A stretch of 64,000 nucleotides of DNA from Blastomyces gilchristii SLH14081 (Eukaryota; Ascomycota; Eurotiomycetes; Onygenales; Ajellomycetaceae). The notes under the pieces were generated by a model. The model was not told the DNA's origin and searched no databases. It saw only the letters and a list, made by a program, of their open reading frames with translations. The stretch is taken from NCBI RefSeq assembly GCF_000003855.2, contig NW_003101680.1, positions 630,976-694,975 of the forward strand, written 5' to 3'. Position numbers and translations under genes: made by a program. Each line of letters starts with the position of its first letter. Positions within the stretch are counted from its first letter, which is position 1. Positions 1 through 11,500 of the stretch are shown piece after piece.

Positions 1-1478
1 AAGTAGAAATATATGTTTTGAATAATTAAATGATTAATTGAATCAGGCCCTGCAGTAGTTTTAGTTGAACTTGAGAATATTACTGACTCTAGTTCATCAT
101 CTGTAAGCTCAGGCCATTTCCAGTTATTTTCATTAATATATTCATGAAATGACATATTCTCCTCTTCTAAATGTGATGAGTTTTGAAAGAGAATTCTTAT
201 AAAAGCTTAACATTTTTTCTTAAAAGAGTTTACTGTATACAATTCATTCTGAAATTCATATTCTAAGGTTGAAAGCTTTGCTACACTTCTTGTTTTAGTA
301 TAGTTAAAGGCTTTAAAAACTTCTTTTTCTTATGCTTCTTCAAGAAATTTGTTTCAGCAATCTGTTTTGACTTTTTTAATATCTGAAAAATATTCATTTT
401 GAATAGCTTTGAACTCTTCATCAGATATTAAGTTATTCTTTCACTCTCTCTTAGCAGTGGCTAATTGCTTTCTTTTAGAAGTGATATTCTCATTTCATCA
501 AGATTTGAAAAACTCAGAAGACTTTTTCTTTGAAATATTTTCTTCAATACTTGTTAGAAGAATAGATGTAATCAGCTTTGCTCTATTCTTAAGTATTTCA
601 TTTGAGATATCTTGACTTTGATTTCAATAAAGCTCACTCTGTCTTTCAGATTTCAGCTGTTTTACTCTTTCTTCAACTGCTTTTCAATCAGCTTTTTCAA
701 AGTTATACTGATTAGAGAGAAGAAGATTTTCACTTCTTTGTTTTTCACTCAGTTCAATATCAAATTGAATGATCTCATGACCTGATTCTGAGGTTTCATT
801 TGAATCAATAAATCAGTTTATAAGTCTTTTTTTAATTAGATTTTATGATATGAAAGTTAGATCTATAATAGATTTCTATTTCATGCCTTTTCTAAAGAAT
901 GTTTGTTGATCAGACTTGTTAACTAAATCTATTGAATGCTTAAAAGTTCATTCAACTAGTTTATCTGCTCTTACTGCTCTTATGCACTCTGAGTTTCATC
1001 AGAGATGATGTGCATTGAAGTCTTCTGCAATTATAGAGTTTTTTAAGAGAGTTATATTCAAAAATCCTCTATCAATTATTCAGATATTGTTGTTTTCTTT
1101 CAATGACTTTTCATTATAGATATTTATAAGTTGAATAGTATTAAACTCATTCTCTTTGTCTATAATATCACTCACTAGAATATCAGAGTCAGATATGATA
1201 TTAAATCTCAAATTAAATTGATATCTTGATCTTTTTCTCTCATAGATTACTACTCTTGATTTTATCTCAGATTTTTCAGAAAGAAAGCAGTAATAGCTTG
1301 AATGAGAAATGATGTACTTTTGCTCAGTATCAAAGTTTGGTTCTTGAAGAAGTACAAAGTCAACTTTTTATTCAAATGCAATCTGAAGACAAGAATAAAT
1401 GCAATTTGAGTTTCTATTCACATTATTTTGAATAAATGTGATTTTTAAAGAGTTTTTAAACTTTTTTTATTGTTTTTA
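1..1478 (-). pseudogene. LINE ORF2 N-terminal part (AP-type endonuclease), left copy
   Basis: The conceptual minus-strand translation has exonuclease/endonuclease/phosphatase landmarks. These are LLQEPNFD near 1370, IIAEDFNAHH near 1000-1035 (usual form GDFNAHH) and SIIDLTF near 855-875, followed by the linker to the reverse transcriptase. The frame carries many stops, several at expected Trp or Gln positions. The endonuclease nicks target DNA for target-primed reverse transcription in active elements. This copy cannot make a functional protein. Confidence 0.7.
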
Positions 1479-1519
1479 TTGTATATTCATACTAAGAGAG
1501 AGTAGAGATAGAGTAGAAT

Positions 1520-3138
1520 CTAATTTCTATTATCAGATAGTAGATTATAACTATTTTGAAAAGTAGGAATCTCAACTGCTTGTATTATATCTAGTTTATC
1601 ATCAGAGTTATTTCTCAATTCTCTAATCTTAACAGAAGTTTGAGAATTCAAATTCTGTTTACACTTAGCTGAAGAGTTGAAGTTTGAAGATTTAGATAGT
1701 TAAGAATTTCTTCTTTTTGAGCTTGCAGTTGTAGATTTACTAGCTTGACTTTTCTCTTCAGTTTTAGATTTACTTTGAGCTTCATCTTTTCTTCAGTTCT
1801 TCTGAGTTCTTGAAGTAAATATACATTCTTTTGAGCTAGATGCATGTTTTTCTTTGCAATTGAAGCACTTAAGCAGAGTATGTTAACATATTTCATCTCT
1901 TTTTAAGCATGTTTCATAATTATGCTCACTAGTTTTATGATCTCTAGCATAGAATGCATATTTTAAGTCTCTGAAACAAGAGATTGTAAAGTGTTCATAT
2001 CTTTGACAGTTTGAACACTGTGTTTGAGCTTTGAGATTCATTCTTGAGTCTTTGTATTCATGAACTCTCATTTTCAAACCTGCTACTCTTACTTCAGAGA
2101 TTCTTGATTATTCAAGTATCTTTATATACACTAGAACAGAGGCATTTCTTCTACTCTGTCTGAACTTAATTGAATTAAGTTATACAGGCTCTTTTCTCAG
2201 TTGAATAGAATTGTATTCTTTCAATTCATTTTTAAGAAGTAGCATTTCTTTCTCACAGTCAAAGATTTCAACTGAAATATTATGAAGAATGAATTTATCT
2301 CACTTTTCATCTCTTTTAGATAGAATTGTTGTGTTTAACAGAGATTCTACTGCTGACTTTCAGAGATTCTCATTCTGAATAAGAAATTCTGCACTGAATT
2401 CAGACATTGTGATCAGAATGATGAAGTTTTTAAAGAAGAATAGCTTAATTGAAGCTATAACTGATTTTTGAACTTCAATATCAGTTATTAACTGAGAAAA
2501 GAACTGCTGATTGATTTCATTTCTAATTCTGAAAATGAGGTTTGAGTTTAGCTTATTTCTCTGCAATATATTCTGATTTAAGACTTTGAGAATAAGTCTT
2601 CTATTTCTGAAGATTTGAAGATTTTTCTCTTTTTACATTTTTTTCTTCACTCTTCTATGAATAGAAGTATGAGCAGTATTCTTCTCAGTTTTCTCAGAAT
2701 TTTGAGCAGATTTTGAGATAGCAGATTTAGAGATAGCAGGTTTAGAGATAGCAGATTCAGCTGCTTGAGCATATATTTTCTTCTGATTTAAAGAAGATGA
2801 AGAAGAAGAAGTAGAAAAGAAAGAAGAGTAAACTGAAGAGTCAGTGATTGTATTAGAAATTTTCAAAGTTTTTTAAACTGTGTTTGAAATTCTAAGTTTG
2901 AACTTGATCACTTTCTGTAGTTGTCTAGTCTGAGCATGAAGAATTAACAGAACTTCTTCATTTATCTCACTCAGACACTGCTTTTCAAGAATTTTACTTG
3001 CTTTTTCAAGTTTCTGTATTTCAAGAACTTGTTGTTTCTCTATTTCTTCTTTCTTTCTTCTCTTCAGAATTTCAATCTCAGAAATAGCATTTGAGAAAGC
3101 ATTCTTTTTCACATCAACTGAGTGTACTTTGAACTCAT
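1520..3138 (-). pseudogene. LINE ORF1 (gag-like, CCHC knuckles), left copy
   Basis: Decayed ORF1 of the left LINE. Reading from the ATG at 3138 there is a Lys/Glu-rich, coiled-coil-like N-terminus, a Ser-rich segment, and then a cysteine/histidine region (about 1880-2077) beginning CSNCQRYEHFTISC, a retroviral-type zinc knuckle. In Tad/I-type LINEs such ORF1 proteins bind element RNA. Stops and frame changes break it into at least four pieces. Several knuckle cysteines present in the right copy (12492-14111) are Tyr here, for example in the second knuckle, as expected from C-to-T or G-to-A decay. Confidence 0.75.
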
Positions 3139-4184
3139 TGTTCTTACTCAATGAAAAGTTGGTCAGACTAATTCAATTGAGATATTTATTAAACTCTTTT
3201 GAATTGAAAAGTTGGTCAGACTGTTTCAATTAAGAGGTTTCTAAGTCTGTTTTCAATTGAAAAGTTAATCAGACTATTTCAAAAGAAGAATAACAGACTT
3301 TTATGTATAAAACACCTGATTTTTTTCACACTAGTTCAGTAACTAGGTTAGATTTTTGAAGAGAATTTAATAAACTAAAATTGATTTTTAAGATAAATTA
3401 ATAAAATCTTTACAATCTCTTTCTTAAAATATAGTGAGAAAAAGTATGATATTAATTGATAATAAATCAGATAATATGACAGTTTTTAAGAGAAAAACTG
3501 ACAAAAAATAAATCAATTTTTTGCAGAGAAATTGATTAAAACTATTTAATTTTATTCTAAATTATTCAATTCTTCTCACACAACAAGTGTACAACTCAAA
3601 TCAGTTAATAAAGAGTGTAAAAAAGAATTAAGTATTAATGAAAGCTCTTCAGTCACTGAAAAAGTAATTCTTATTTAAAAGAATATGAAATTATGATAGA
3701 AAATAACTCTGTTTTTAATTCTTTGTAAGAATATTGTATAAAACCCAGAGAAAAATATCTTACTTTTTCAAGAGAAGTAAAAAACTATTTCTAAGATCTT
3801 TTTTTTTTTTTTGCATTAACTGCTGCAGAAGAATGAGATAGAAACTGCTAAGATATACACTACTGTATACTCTTTATCAAGACTTTCTCTCTTCAGAGTC
3901 TTGATATTATAGAGAATATAAGTCTGTTTCTATATGATAATGTAAATATTATCAGCAGGATGTAGAGAAACTGGTTATTTATATCTCAAAATAGAAGACT
4001 TTGTCAATGATTATATCAATATAGAGTTAATTCTCAAATTCAATAGAAATCTAGTATTGCTGTTCTCAATCTCTTGCAGAATCTATTAAATATTGAGGTA
4101 TTAAAACTAGATTTAATATATCTCACTGTGCAGAGATTAAAGGCTCAGTCAGACCTTGAGATATACTGATTTTATAGTTGTCAT

Positions 4185-4455
4185 GTCTGCTGATTATGTA
4201 TCAAGTACAGTTACTGAGGTATCTTTTTATACTTTTCTGTCAGGGATGGGCCAGATTGAGAGGGGTGGTACGAGGGTGAGACTTGGCATTGATGTCTAGA
4301 TACACCAAAGACAGACCGCGGAGGTTGCACTTCAGAAGTGGCTGTTGATTATGTGCTTGATATTATCGCCGAGGTATCTTTTTGGATTTTTCTGCTGGGG
4401 ATGGGCCAGATTAGGAAGGGCGGAACGAGGGTGGGACTTGTTGTTGGTGTTTTGG
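4185..4455 (-). repeat. Tandem monomers at the LINE 5' end
   Basis: Two imperfect copies of a unit of about 115 bp sit about 155 bp apart (about 4185-4300 and 4340-4455). Both contain gaggtatctttt followed by gggatgggccagatt and a gagggtgngactt-like segment. The right LINE has only one such unit (about 15175-15290). Tandem 5' monomers act as promoter repeats in some mammalian L1 elements; that role is inference here. Confidence 0.65.
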
Positions 4456-4808
4456 AACATCAAAGATGGACAGGGTTTTCGCGGAGGTCGCTTCTCAGAT
4501 ATCTCCACAACTACAGATCGGGGATCTTCCAAAATCGAGAAGATTGGTGTATATGGCTAGGTCTCTTTACCTTACAATTTGTATGGCAATTTGGCCCGGG
4601 GTTGTGGTGTGGTAGGGGAGAATGGGGGATAATCCCACACAGGAGTTTCGAACGACGTCTGGTTCATGTTTGGCTGGATAACTCCACCACCACACGGGGT
4701 ATGCGGTCGGCGATGGGGTCAAAATGCTTGTATGATCGAGGGCTTTTCGATGGATCTATCGGCGGGTTCTTATTCAAAAAATCGAGCGAGTTCGTGGTGG
4801 AGCGGTTG
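4240..4808 (-). promoter_or_regulatory. GC-rich 5' untranslated/promoter region of the LINE (left copy)
   Basis: This stretch keeps many CpG sites and GC-rich words while the rest of the LINE is AT-rich. It matches 15160-15643 closely by eye. It precedes ORF1 in element orientation, so it should hold the internal promoter expected of a non-LTR element. Open frames of about 160 codons occur on the antisense strand in both copies, but they look like by-products of GC content. Confidence 0.55.
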
Positions 4809-4812
4809 TATC

Positions 4813-4825
4813 TCAAATGACCTGT
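4813..4825. repeat. 13-bp target-site duplication, left side of truncated LINE
   Basis: The sequence tcaaatgacctgt occurs here and again at 7698-7710, exactly flanking the plus-strand LINE copy. This supports a single retrotransposition event. Confidence 0.85.
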
Positions 4826-7312
4826 TGATTATTCAAAATACATACTCCTACTTAAAGAATGAATATTTTGAGCTCTTTTTCAATCTCTTGAAAAATGGAT
4901 ATCATTCTGAATGCTGGAGAGAAGCCACTGGAGTGATTCTTGCAAAACTTAATAGAAAAACTTCAATTTTCAAGTCATATAGAGTAATATCTCTATTGAA
5001 CTGTCTAGAAAAGGTTTTAAAAAAGATAATAGCTACTCAACTATCTTTTATAAGCTCTGTCAGTAATTCTCTTTTATTCAGTGAATAAATGAGAGATAGA
5101 AAACAGTGTTCTGCAATTGACACTGTTCTCTCAGTTGTTCATGATATTCAAATAGCAAAGCATGAAGATCTGGTCTCAACTGCAGTTTTTATTGATATAA
5201 AAGAAGCATTTGATCATGTTTCAAAGTCAAAGTTAATTCAGACATTGAAGATGTTAAAACTGCCACTTTCTCTAATAAAATGAGTTAACTGTTTTATATC
5301 TAAAAGAATTATACAACTTTTCTTTGATGGAATGAAATAAGACAAGACTGAGATAAAAATAGAAGTACTGCAAGAATCTTCAATCTCACTCATTTTATTT
5401 GCAATATACACTGCATATCTATTCAAAAATAGAAATATGAGAATAGTGTGATCTCTGAGTTATATGAATGATATTGATCTAGTCTACAGCTCAAAAACTA
5501 TCAAAGAGAATTTGAAAGTGATTAAAGAAGCTACAAAGAAAATCTTTGTTAGAGCAGATATCAATCAAATTCAATTTAATATGAATAAAACTGAGTTAAT
5601 TCATTTCTTTTCTAGATTCAATGAGAAAGAACTATCTCTAACTCTTTTAAATAGAGAGATTAAACCCAGTGTAAATATCAAATGATTAGAAGTATAGTTA
5701 AACTCCAAGTTAAATTTTAAATATTACATTTAACAAAGAACTGTCAAGGCAGAAAGACTATTGAACAACATAATCAGACTATCAAATACAGAGAGAGATC
5801 TATTCTTTCAGGCTATGAGACAGTTATATATAGCCTGTATTACATCAGTAGCTGATTATGAAGTTCAAGTTTGATGAAATAATCAAGAGAATTTCACTGA
5901 ACTCTTTCAAAGTCTGTAAAACAGAGTCTTGAGAAGAATTCTGAAAGCATTCAAATCATCTTCTATTAAAGCAATGAAAATTGAAGCTTCAATTCCTTCT
6001 TCTGCTATTAGATTTGAAAAGACCTGTATGAACTATGCTCTGAGAGTTATAAAGATGAGCTCAAATCATATAATCAGAGAAAGAGTCTCTTCTTTATTTT
6101 CATTAATTAACTCTGAAAATGAACTGAATTGAAATAGATTTCTTGATTGAAATGAAAATAATTCTTCAAAGAAAATGTCTTCTCAACTGTACAGACTATG
6201 CTCTCTGATTAAAAATCAATTTTCTTCTTTAAATGTTGAAAAAGTTGATCATGAGAAGTTATCTCTCTGAAGAGAAAAGCTTGAATCTCTTATAGACTTA
6301 CAAATAAGTGAACTATCTAAAGAGAAAGAATATGAACAGCATTTGAAGAGAATTTTTACAATCAATATAAAAGACTCTATTCTGATTTATTCAGATGACT
6401 CAAAAAATGAGAATTTGAATAGATTAGATGCAGGCATTGCTTATACTGAAGATAATATCAATTTTATCTCAGATTTCTGAAATCTAGGCTGTGAATCTGA
6501 AGTCTTTGATGCTGAACTATTTGTAATAGTGAAAGCTTTCAAACTCATTGAAATAAAATCTTATAAAAGAGAAAATAGTTTGAAAGAGACATGAATATTC
6601 TCTGATAGTCAAGCTGCTTTAAAAAGACTTAGAAATAGTCAGATTTATAATGATCAAATGAATCTTGAACTGATCTTAAACTCTGTTTTGAAAATTCAAA
6701 AGAGAAGAATATCAAAGCTGATAATTCATCTACAATGAGTTCCTGCTCATATGAATATTCATGGCAATGAATTGGCTGATTCAGCTGCAAAAAAGAGTGC
6801 AGAATTAAGCAGATCTATTCAAAAAATTATGTTCTGATCTTTTATAAAGAGAAAAATAAAAGAATCTTGTTTAGACAAGTGAAATAAAAGCTGGCAGAAA
6901 CAAAAGAAGAGTATACATTATTCAAGATTTGAAATAAAACTCAAGTGAAAATCTTGTTCAATTAAATGTAAAAAGAAAATATTCTCATCTATAATACAGC
7001 TGAAACTAGAACATGACTATTTCAAATCTTATATACAAAGATTTGATGATAGATTTGACTCAATAGAATGCTCATGCTGCAATGTAAATAAGAATTCTGA
7101 GCATATTATAATACACTGTGCATTATACAATAGTCTCAGAGTCAGATTGAAAGAGAAGTATGATCTAAATCAATTAAATATGAGATTCTTATTCTCAACT
7201 GAGACAGGAATTAAATACTTAATAGACTTTCTATCAGAAACTCAAGCAGCTACAAGAAAATGGCTAAATTCAGAATTATCTGAATATGAAGAGAAGAAAA
7301 TCAATCAGATAT
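4826..7312 (+). pseudogene. LINE ORF2 RT and RNase H fragment
   Basis: Plus-strand reading recovers reverse transcriptase landmarks. The usual Y-x-D-D box reads SYMNDIDLVYSS near 5458-5495, with Asn for the first catalytic Asp. An RNase H domain follows, with DAGIAYTED (about 6424-6450), FDAELF (about 6506-6523), FSDSQAALKRL (about 6600-6630) and HGNELADSAAKK (about 6760-6800). A Cys/His-rich C-terminus follows at about 7070-7120. The frame is interrupted repeatedly. The RNase H domain and C-terminal Cys/His motif fit Tad/I-group LINEs. Confidence 0.8.
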
Positions 7313-7604
7313 AGTCTGTTAAAACAGCTATATACTATCTTTTAATAATTTGTTTTGTTACAGTCTTTCTTTACTTTATCTTTTTCTTTCAATTCTTTTC
7401 TATCTATCTATTTAATGTGTCTATCTTTAAGACTGTGTTCTCTTTTCCTTTGTCATGATATTGTCAAATGATTTCAAAGTATCAGAAGATGTTAAAACAC
7501 TGCAATTTGTAAACAGTTTTTGTATTCTGAGCTGGAATTTTCTGATTTTGCATATCTAAAATTGATGAATGTATAATAGTTAACTTTACAGATATAGAAA
7601 AAAC

Positions 7605-7627
7605 CCTGAGAACTAAAAGTTCTCAGG
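7605..7627 (+). other. LINE 3' stem-loop (left copy)
   Basis: CCTGAGAAC, loop TAAAA, GTTCTCAGG: a perfect 9-bp stem about 50 nt before the (AAT)n tail. The same hairpin is kept in the right copy (8195-8217). 3' stem-loops are recognised by the reverse transcriptase in several LINE families; the role here is inferred. Confidence 0.6.
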
Positions 7628-7667
7628 TAGATGTCATAGTCTCTGACTGCATACATCTATAATTGAA

Positions 7668-7697
<30 letters not shown>

Positions 7698-7698
<1 letters not shown>

Positions 7699-7710
7699 CA
7701 AATGACCTGT
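7698..7710. repeat. 13-bp target-site duplication, right side of truncated LINE
   Basis: Second copy of tcaaatgacctgt, directly after the (AAT)n tail and matching 4813-4825. Confidence 0.85.
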
Positions 7711-8140
7711 ATAGCAGCTGAGAATCAGTGATTAAGAATGACTGAGAATCAAAGTGTATACATTCAAGAATGAAGTGATTGAAATCTGTGAAGTGTAACA
7801 GAATAGTCTATATAATTGATCAGATGCAGCCTGTCATATTAGTTTCTCTTTTTCAGAAGCAGTTCTCATCAGTCAAGAACTGCTGTTTCAGATAACATGA
7901 AACTCAGAGTTCAGATCAGTTAATTATAGCTGACTCATTTCATAAGATATTATCAGCTGTGACTGCAGAATCTCTTATCAAGAATATTCTCAATCTCTTA
8001 CTCAAGCTCATTATCTTCTTCTATAATGTCTGATGACTGTCAGTCAGAAATCAGCTGAGAAGAGAACAGATCAGTGACAGCACAGCAGAGTAAGCTTGTA
8101 TAAAATATACCATGAATCTTTGATAATATGTTAAGACAGT
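7709..8140 (-). mobile_element. Gypsy element B: LTR remnant and start of internal region
   Basis: About 7709-7835 matches the distal part of the gypsy LTRs at 18080-18204 and 23490-23616. The rest to 8140 matches internal sequence 18205-18515 of gypsy A. It is interrupted at 8141 by the full-length LINE and resumes after 15656, so it is the outermost (3') end of an older gypsy copy, here called B. No coding sequence can be read in it. Confidence 0.75.
8128..8140. repeat. 13-bp target-site duplication, left side of full-length LINE
   Basis: atgttaagacagt occurs here and at 15644-15656, exactly bracketing the LINE. Gypsy A, in the related uninterrupted sequence around 18503-18515, carries the empty-site version (atgtcaagacagt followed by agtta). 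Confidence 0.9.
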
Positions 8141-8194
8141 TATTATTATTATTCTTCAATTATAGATGTATGCAGTCAGAGACTATGACATCTA

Positions 8195-8217
8195 CCTGAG
8201 AACTTTTAGTTCTCAGG
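8195..8217 (-). other. LINE 3' stem-loop (right copy)
   Basis: CCTGAGAAC, loop TTTTA, GTTCTCAGG, about 40 nt from the tail. A second, weaker hairpin (agatgt ... acatct, about 8163-8193) lies between this stem and the tail in both copies. Conservation of the perfect stem in two decayed copies supports a structural role. Confidence 0.6.
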
Positions 8218-8507
8218 GTTTTTCCTATATCTGTAAAGTTAACTATTATACATTCATCAATTTCAGATATGCAAAATCAGAAAATTCCAGCTCAGAATAC
8301 AAAAACTGTTTATAAATTGCAGTGTTTTAACATCATCTCATACTTTGAAATCATTTGACAATATCATGACAAAGGAAAAGAGAACACAGTCTTAAAGATA
8401 GACACATTAAATAGATAGACAGAAAGAAATTAAAAGAAAAAGATAAAATAAAGAAAGACTGTAACAAAACAAATTATTAAAAGATAGTATATAGCTGTTT
8501 TAACAGA

Positions 8508-11500
8508 CTATATCTGGTTGATTTTCTCCTCTTCATATTCAGATAATTCTGAATTTAGCCATTTTCTTGTAGCTGCTTGAGTTTCTGATAGAAAGTCTAT
8601 TAAGTATTTAATTCCTGTCTCAGTTGAGAATAAGAATCTCATATTTAATTGATTTAGATCATACTTCTCTTTCAATCTGACTCTGAGACTATTGTATAAT
8701 GCACAGTGCATTACAATATGCTCAGGATTCTCATTTGTATTGCAGAATGAGCATTCTATTGAGTCAAATCTATCATCAAATCTTTGTATATAAGATTTGA
8801 AATAGCCATGTTCTAGTTTCAGCTGTATTATAGATGAGAATATTGTCTTTTTACATTTAATTGAACAAGATTTCCACTTGGGTTTTGTTTCAAATCTTGA
8901 ATAATGTATACTCTTCTTTTGTTTCTGCCAGCTTTCATTTCACTTATTTAAATAAGATTCTTTTATTTTTCTCTTTATAAAAGATCAGAACATAATTTTT
9001 TGAATAGATCTGCTTAATTCTGCACTCTTTTTTGCAGCTGAATCAGTCAATTCATTGTCATGAATATTCATATGAGCAGGAACTTAGTGCAGATGAATTA
9101 TCAGCTTTAATATTCTTCTCTTTTGAATTTTCAAAATAGAGTTTAAGATCAGTTCAAGATTCATTTGATCATTATAAATCTGACTATTTCTAAGTCTCTT
9201 TAAAGCAGCTTGACTATCAGAGAATATTCATACCTCTTTCAAATAATTTCCTCTTTTATAAGATTTCATTTCAATGAGTTTGAAAGCTTTCACTATTGCA
9301 AATAGTTCAGCATCAAAGACTTCATATTCAGAGCCTAGATTCCAGAAGTCTGAGATAAAATTGATATTATCTTCAGTATAAGCAATGCCTGCACCTAATC
9401 TATTCAAGTTCTCATTTTTTAAGTCATCTGAATAAATCAGAATAGAGTCTTTTATATTGATTATAGAAATTCTCTTCAAATGCTGTTCACATTCTTTCTC
9501 TTTTAATAGTTCACTTATTTATAAGTCTATAAGAGATTCAAGCTTTTCTCTCCAGAGAGATAACTTCTCATGATCAACTTTTTCAACATTTAAAGAAGAA
9601 AATTGATTTTTAATCAGAGAGCATAGTCTGTACAGTTGAGAAGGCATTTTCTTTGAAGAATTATTTTCATTTCAATCAAGAAATCTATTTCAATCCAGTT
9701 CATTTCCAGAGTTAATTAATGAAAATGAAGAAGAGACTCTTTCTCTGATTATATAATTTGAGCTCATCTTTACAACTCTCAGAGCATAGTTCATACAGGC
9801 CTTTTCAAATCTAATAGCAGGAGAAGGAATTGAAGCTTCAATTTTCATTACTTTAATAGAAGATGATTTGAATGCTCTCAGAATTCTTCTCAAGGCTCTG
9901 TTTTGCAGACTTTGAAAGAGTTCAGTGAAATTCTCTTGATTATTTCATCAAACTTGAACTTCATAATCAGCTACAGATGTAATACAGGCTATATATAACT
10001 GTCTCATAGCCTGGAAGGATAGATCTCTCTCTGTATTTAATAGTCTGATTATGTTATTCAATAGTCTTTCTGCCTTGACAGTTCTTTGTTGAATGTGATA
10101 TTTAAAATTCAACTTGAAGTTTAATCATACTTCTAATCATTTGATATTTACACTGGGTTTAATCTCTCTATTTAAAAGAATTAGAGATAGTTCTTTCTCA
10201 TTGAATCTTGAAAAGAAGTGAATTAACTCAGTTTTATTCATATCAAATTGAATTTGATTGATATCTGCTCTAACAAAGATTTCCTTTGCAGCTTCTTCAA
10301 TTACTTTCAAATTCTCTTTGATAGTTTTTGAGCTGTAGACTAGACTAATATCATTCACATAACTCAGAGATTGCACTATTCTCATATTTCTATTTTTAAA
10401 TAGATATGCAGTGTATATTGCAAATAAAATGAGTGAGATTGAAGATCTCTGTGATACTCTCACTTTTATCTCAGTCTTGTCTTGTTTCATTCCATCAAAG
10501 AAGAGTTGTATACTTCTTTTAGATATAAAACAGTTAACTCATTTTATTAGAGAAAGTGACAGTTTTAATATCTTCAATGTCTGAATTAACCTTGACTTTG
10601 AAACATGATCAAATGCTTCTTTTATATCAATAAAAACTGCAGTTGAGACCAGACTCTCATGCTTTGCTATTTAAATATCATGAACAACTGAGAGAACAGT
10701 GTCAATTGCAGAACACTGTTTTCTATCTCTCATTTATTCACTGAATAAAAGAGAATCATCTATAGAGCTTATAAAAGATAGTTAAGTAGCTATTATCTTT
10801 TCTAAAACCTTTTCTAGGTAGTTCAATAGAGATATTACTCTATATGACTTAGGAATTGAAGTTTTTCTATTAGGTTTTGCAAGAATCACTCCAGTGGCTT
10901 CTCTCCAGCATTCAGAATGATATTCATTTTTCAAGAGATTGAAAAAGAGCTCAAAATATTCATTCTTTAAGTAGGAATATGTATTCTGAATAATCAAGTG
11001 ATTAATTGAATCAGGATCTGCAGCAGTTTTAACAGAACTTGAGAAGATAACTGACTCTAATTCATCTTGTGTAAGATCAGGCCATTCCCAGTCATTTTCA
11101 TCAATGTAGTTGAGAAGTGATATATTCTCTTCCTCTGAATCTGAATCTGAATCTGGTGAGTTCTGAAAGAGAATTCTCATGAAAGCTTGACATTTTTTCT
11201 CAAAAGAGTTTGCTGTATATAATTCATTCTGAAACTCATATTCTAAGGCTGGAAGTTTTGCTACACTTCTTGTTTTAGTATAGTTAAAAGCTTTAAAAAC
11301 TTCCTTTTCTTATGCTTCTTCAAGAAATTTATTCCAGCAGTCTGTTTTAGCTCTTTTAATATCTGAAAAATATTCATTTCTGACAGCTTTGAACTCTTCA
11401 TCAGATATTACATCATTCTTTCAATCTCTTCTAGCAGTAGCTAATTCTTTCCTTTTAGATGAGATATTCTCATTTCATCAAGATTTTGAAAACTCAGAAG

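Larger units (their letters stand above)
1..4808 (-). mobile_element. Tad1-like LINE, left copy, cut by window edge
   Basis: A non-LTR retrotransposon copy in minus orientation. Its 5' end is at about 4808, where it matches the 5' end of the full-length copy at 15643. Going leftward it contains a GC-rich 5' region, an AT-rich untranslated stretch, ORF1 and the endonuclease part of ORF2. It leaves the window at the start of the reverse transcriptase; position 1 corresponds to about 10,970 in the right copy. All reading frames are interrupted, so it is dead. Its target duplication cannot be seen because the 3' end is outside the window. Confidence 0.85.
4826..7697 (+). mobile_element. 5'-truncated Tad1-like LINE copy
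   Basis: A 2.87 kb plus-strand copy that begins inside the reverse transcriptase and ends with an (AAT)n tail at about 7668-7697. It is flanked by the 13-bp duplication tcaaatgacctgt. 5' truncation with a target duplication and a simple-repeat tail is typical of target-primed reverse transcription. It lies tail-to-tail with the full-length copy starting at 8141, giving a large inverted repeat. Confidence 0.9.

Noticed and set aside
4338..4820. A 160-162 codon plus-strand ORF shared by both LINE 5' ends (also 15170-15658)
   Set aside because: It runs antisense to the LINE through its GC-rich 5' region. GC-rich DNA has few stops, and no protein motif is visible. Conservation is explained by the repeat itself.
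7668..7697. (AAT)n microsatellites as independent features (also 8141-8153, 26603-26630, 39678-39701)
   Set aside because: Each is the 3' tail of a LINE or SINE and is explained by retrotransposition.
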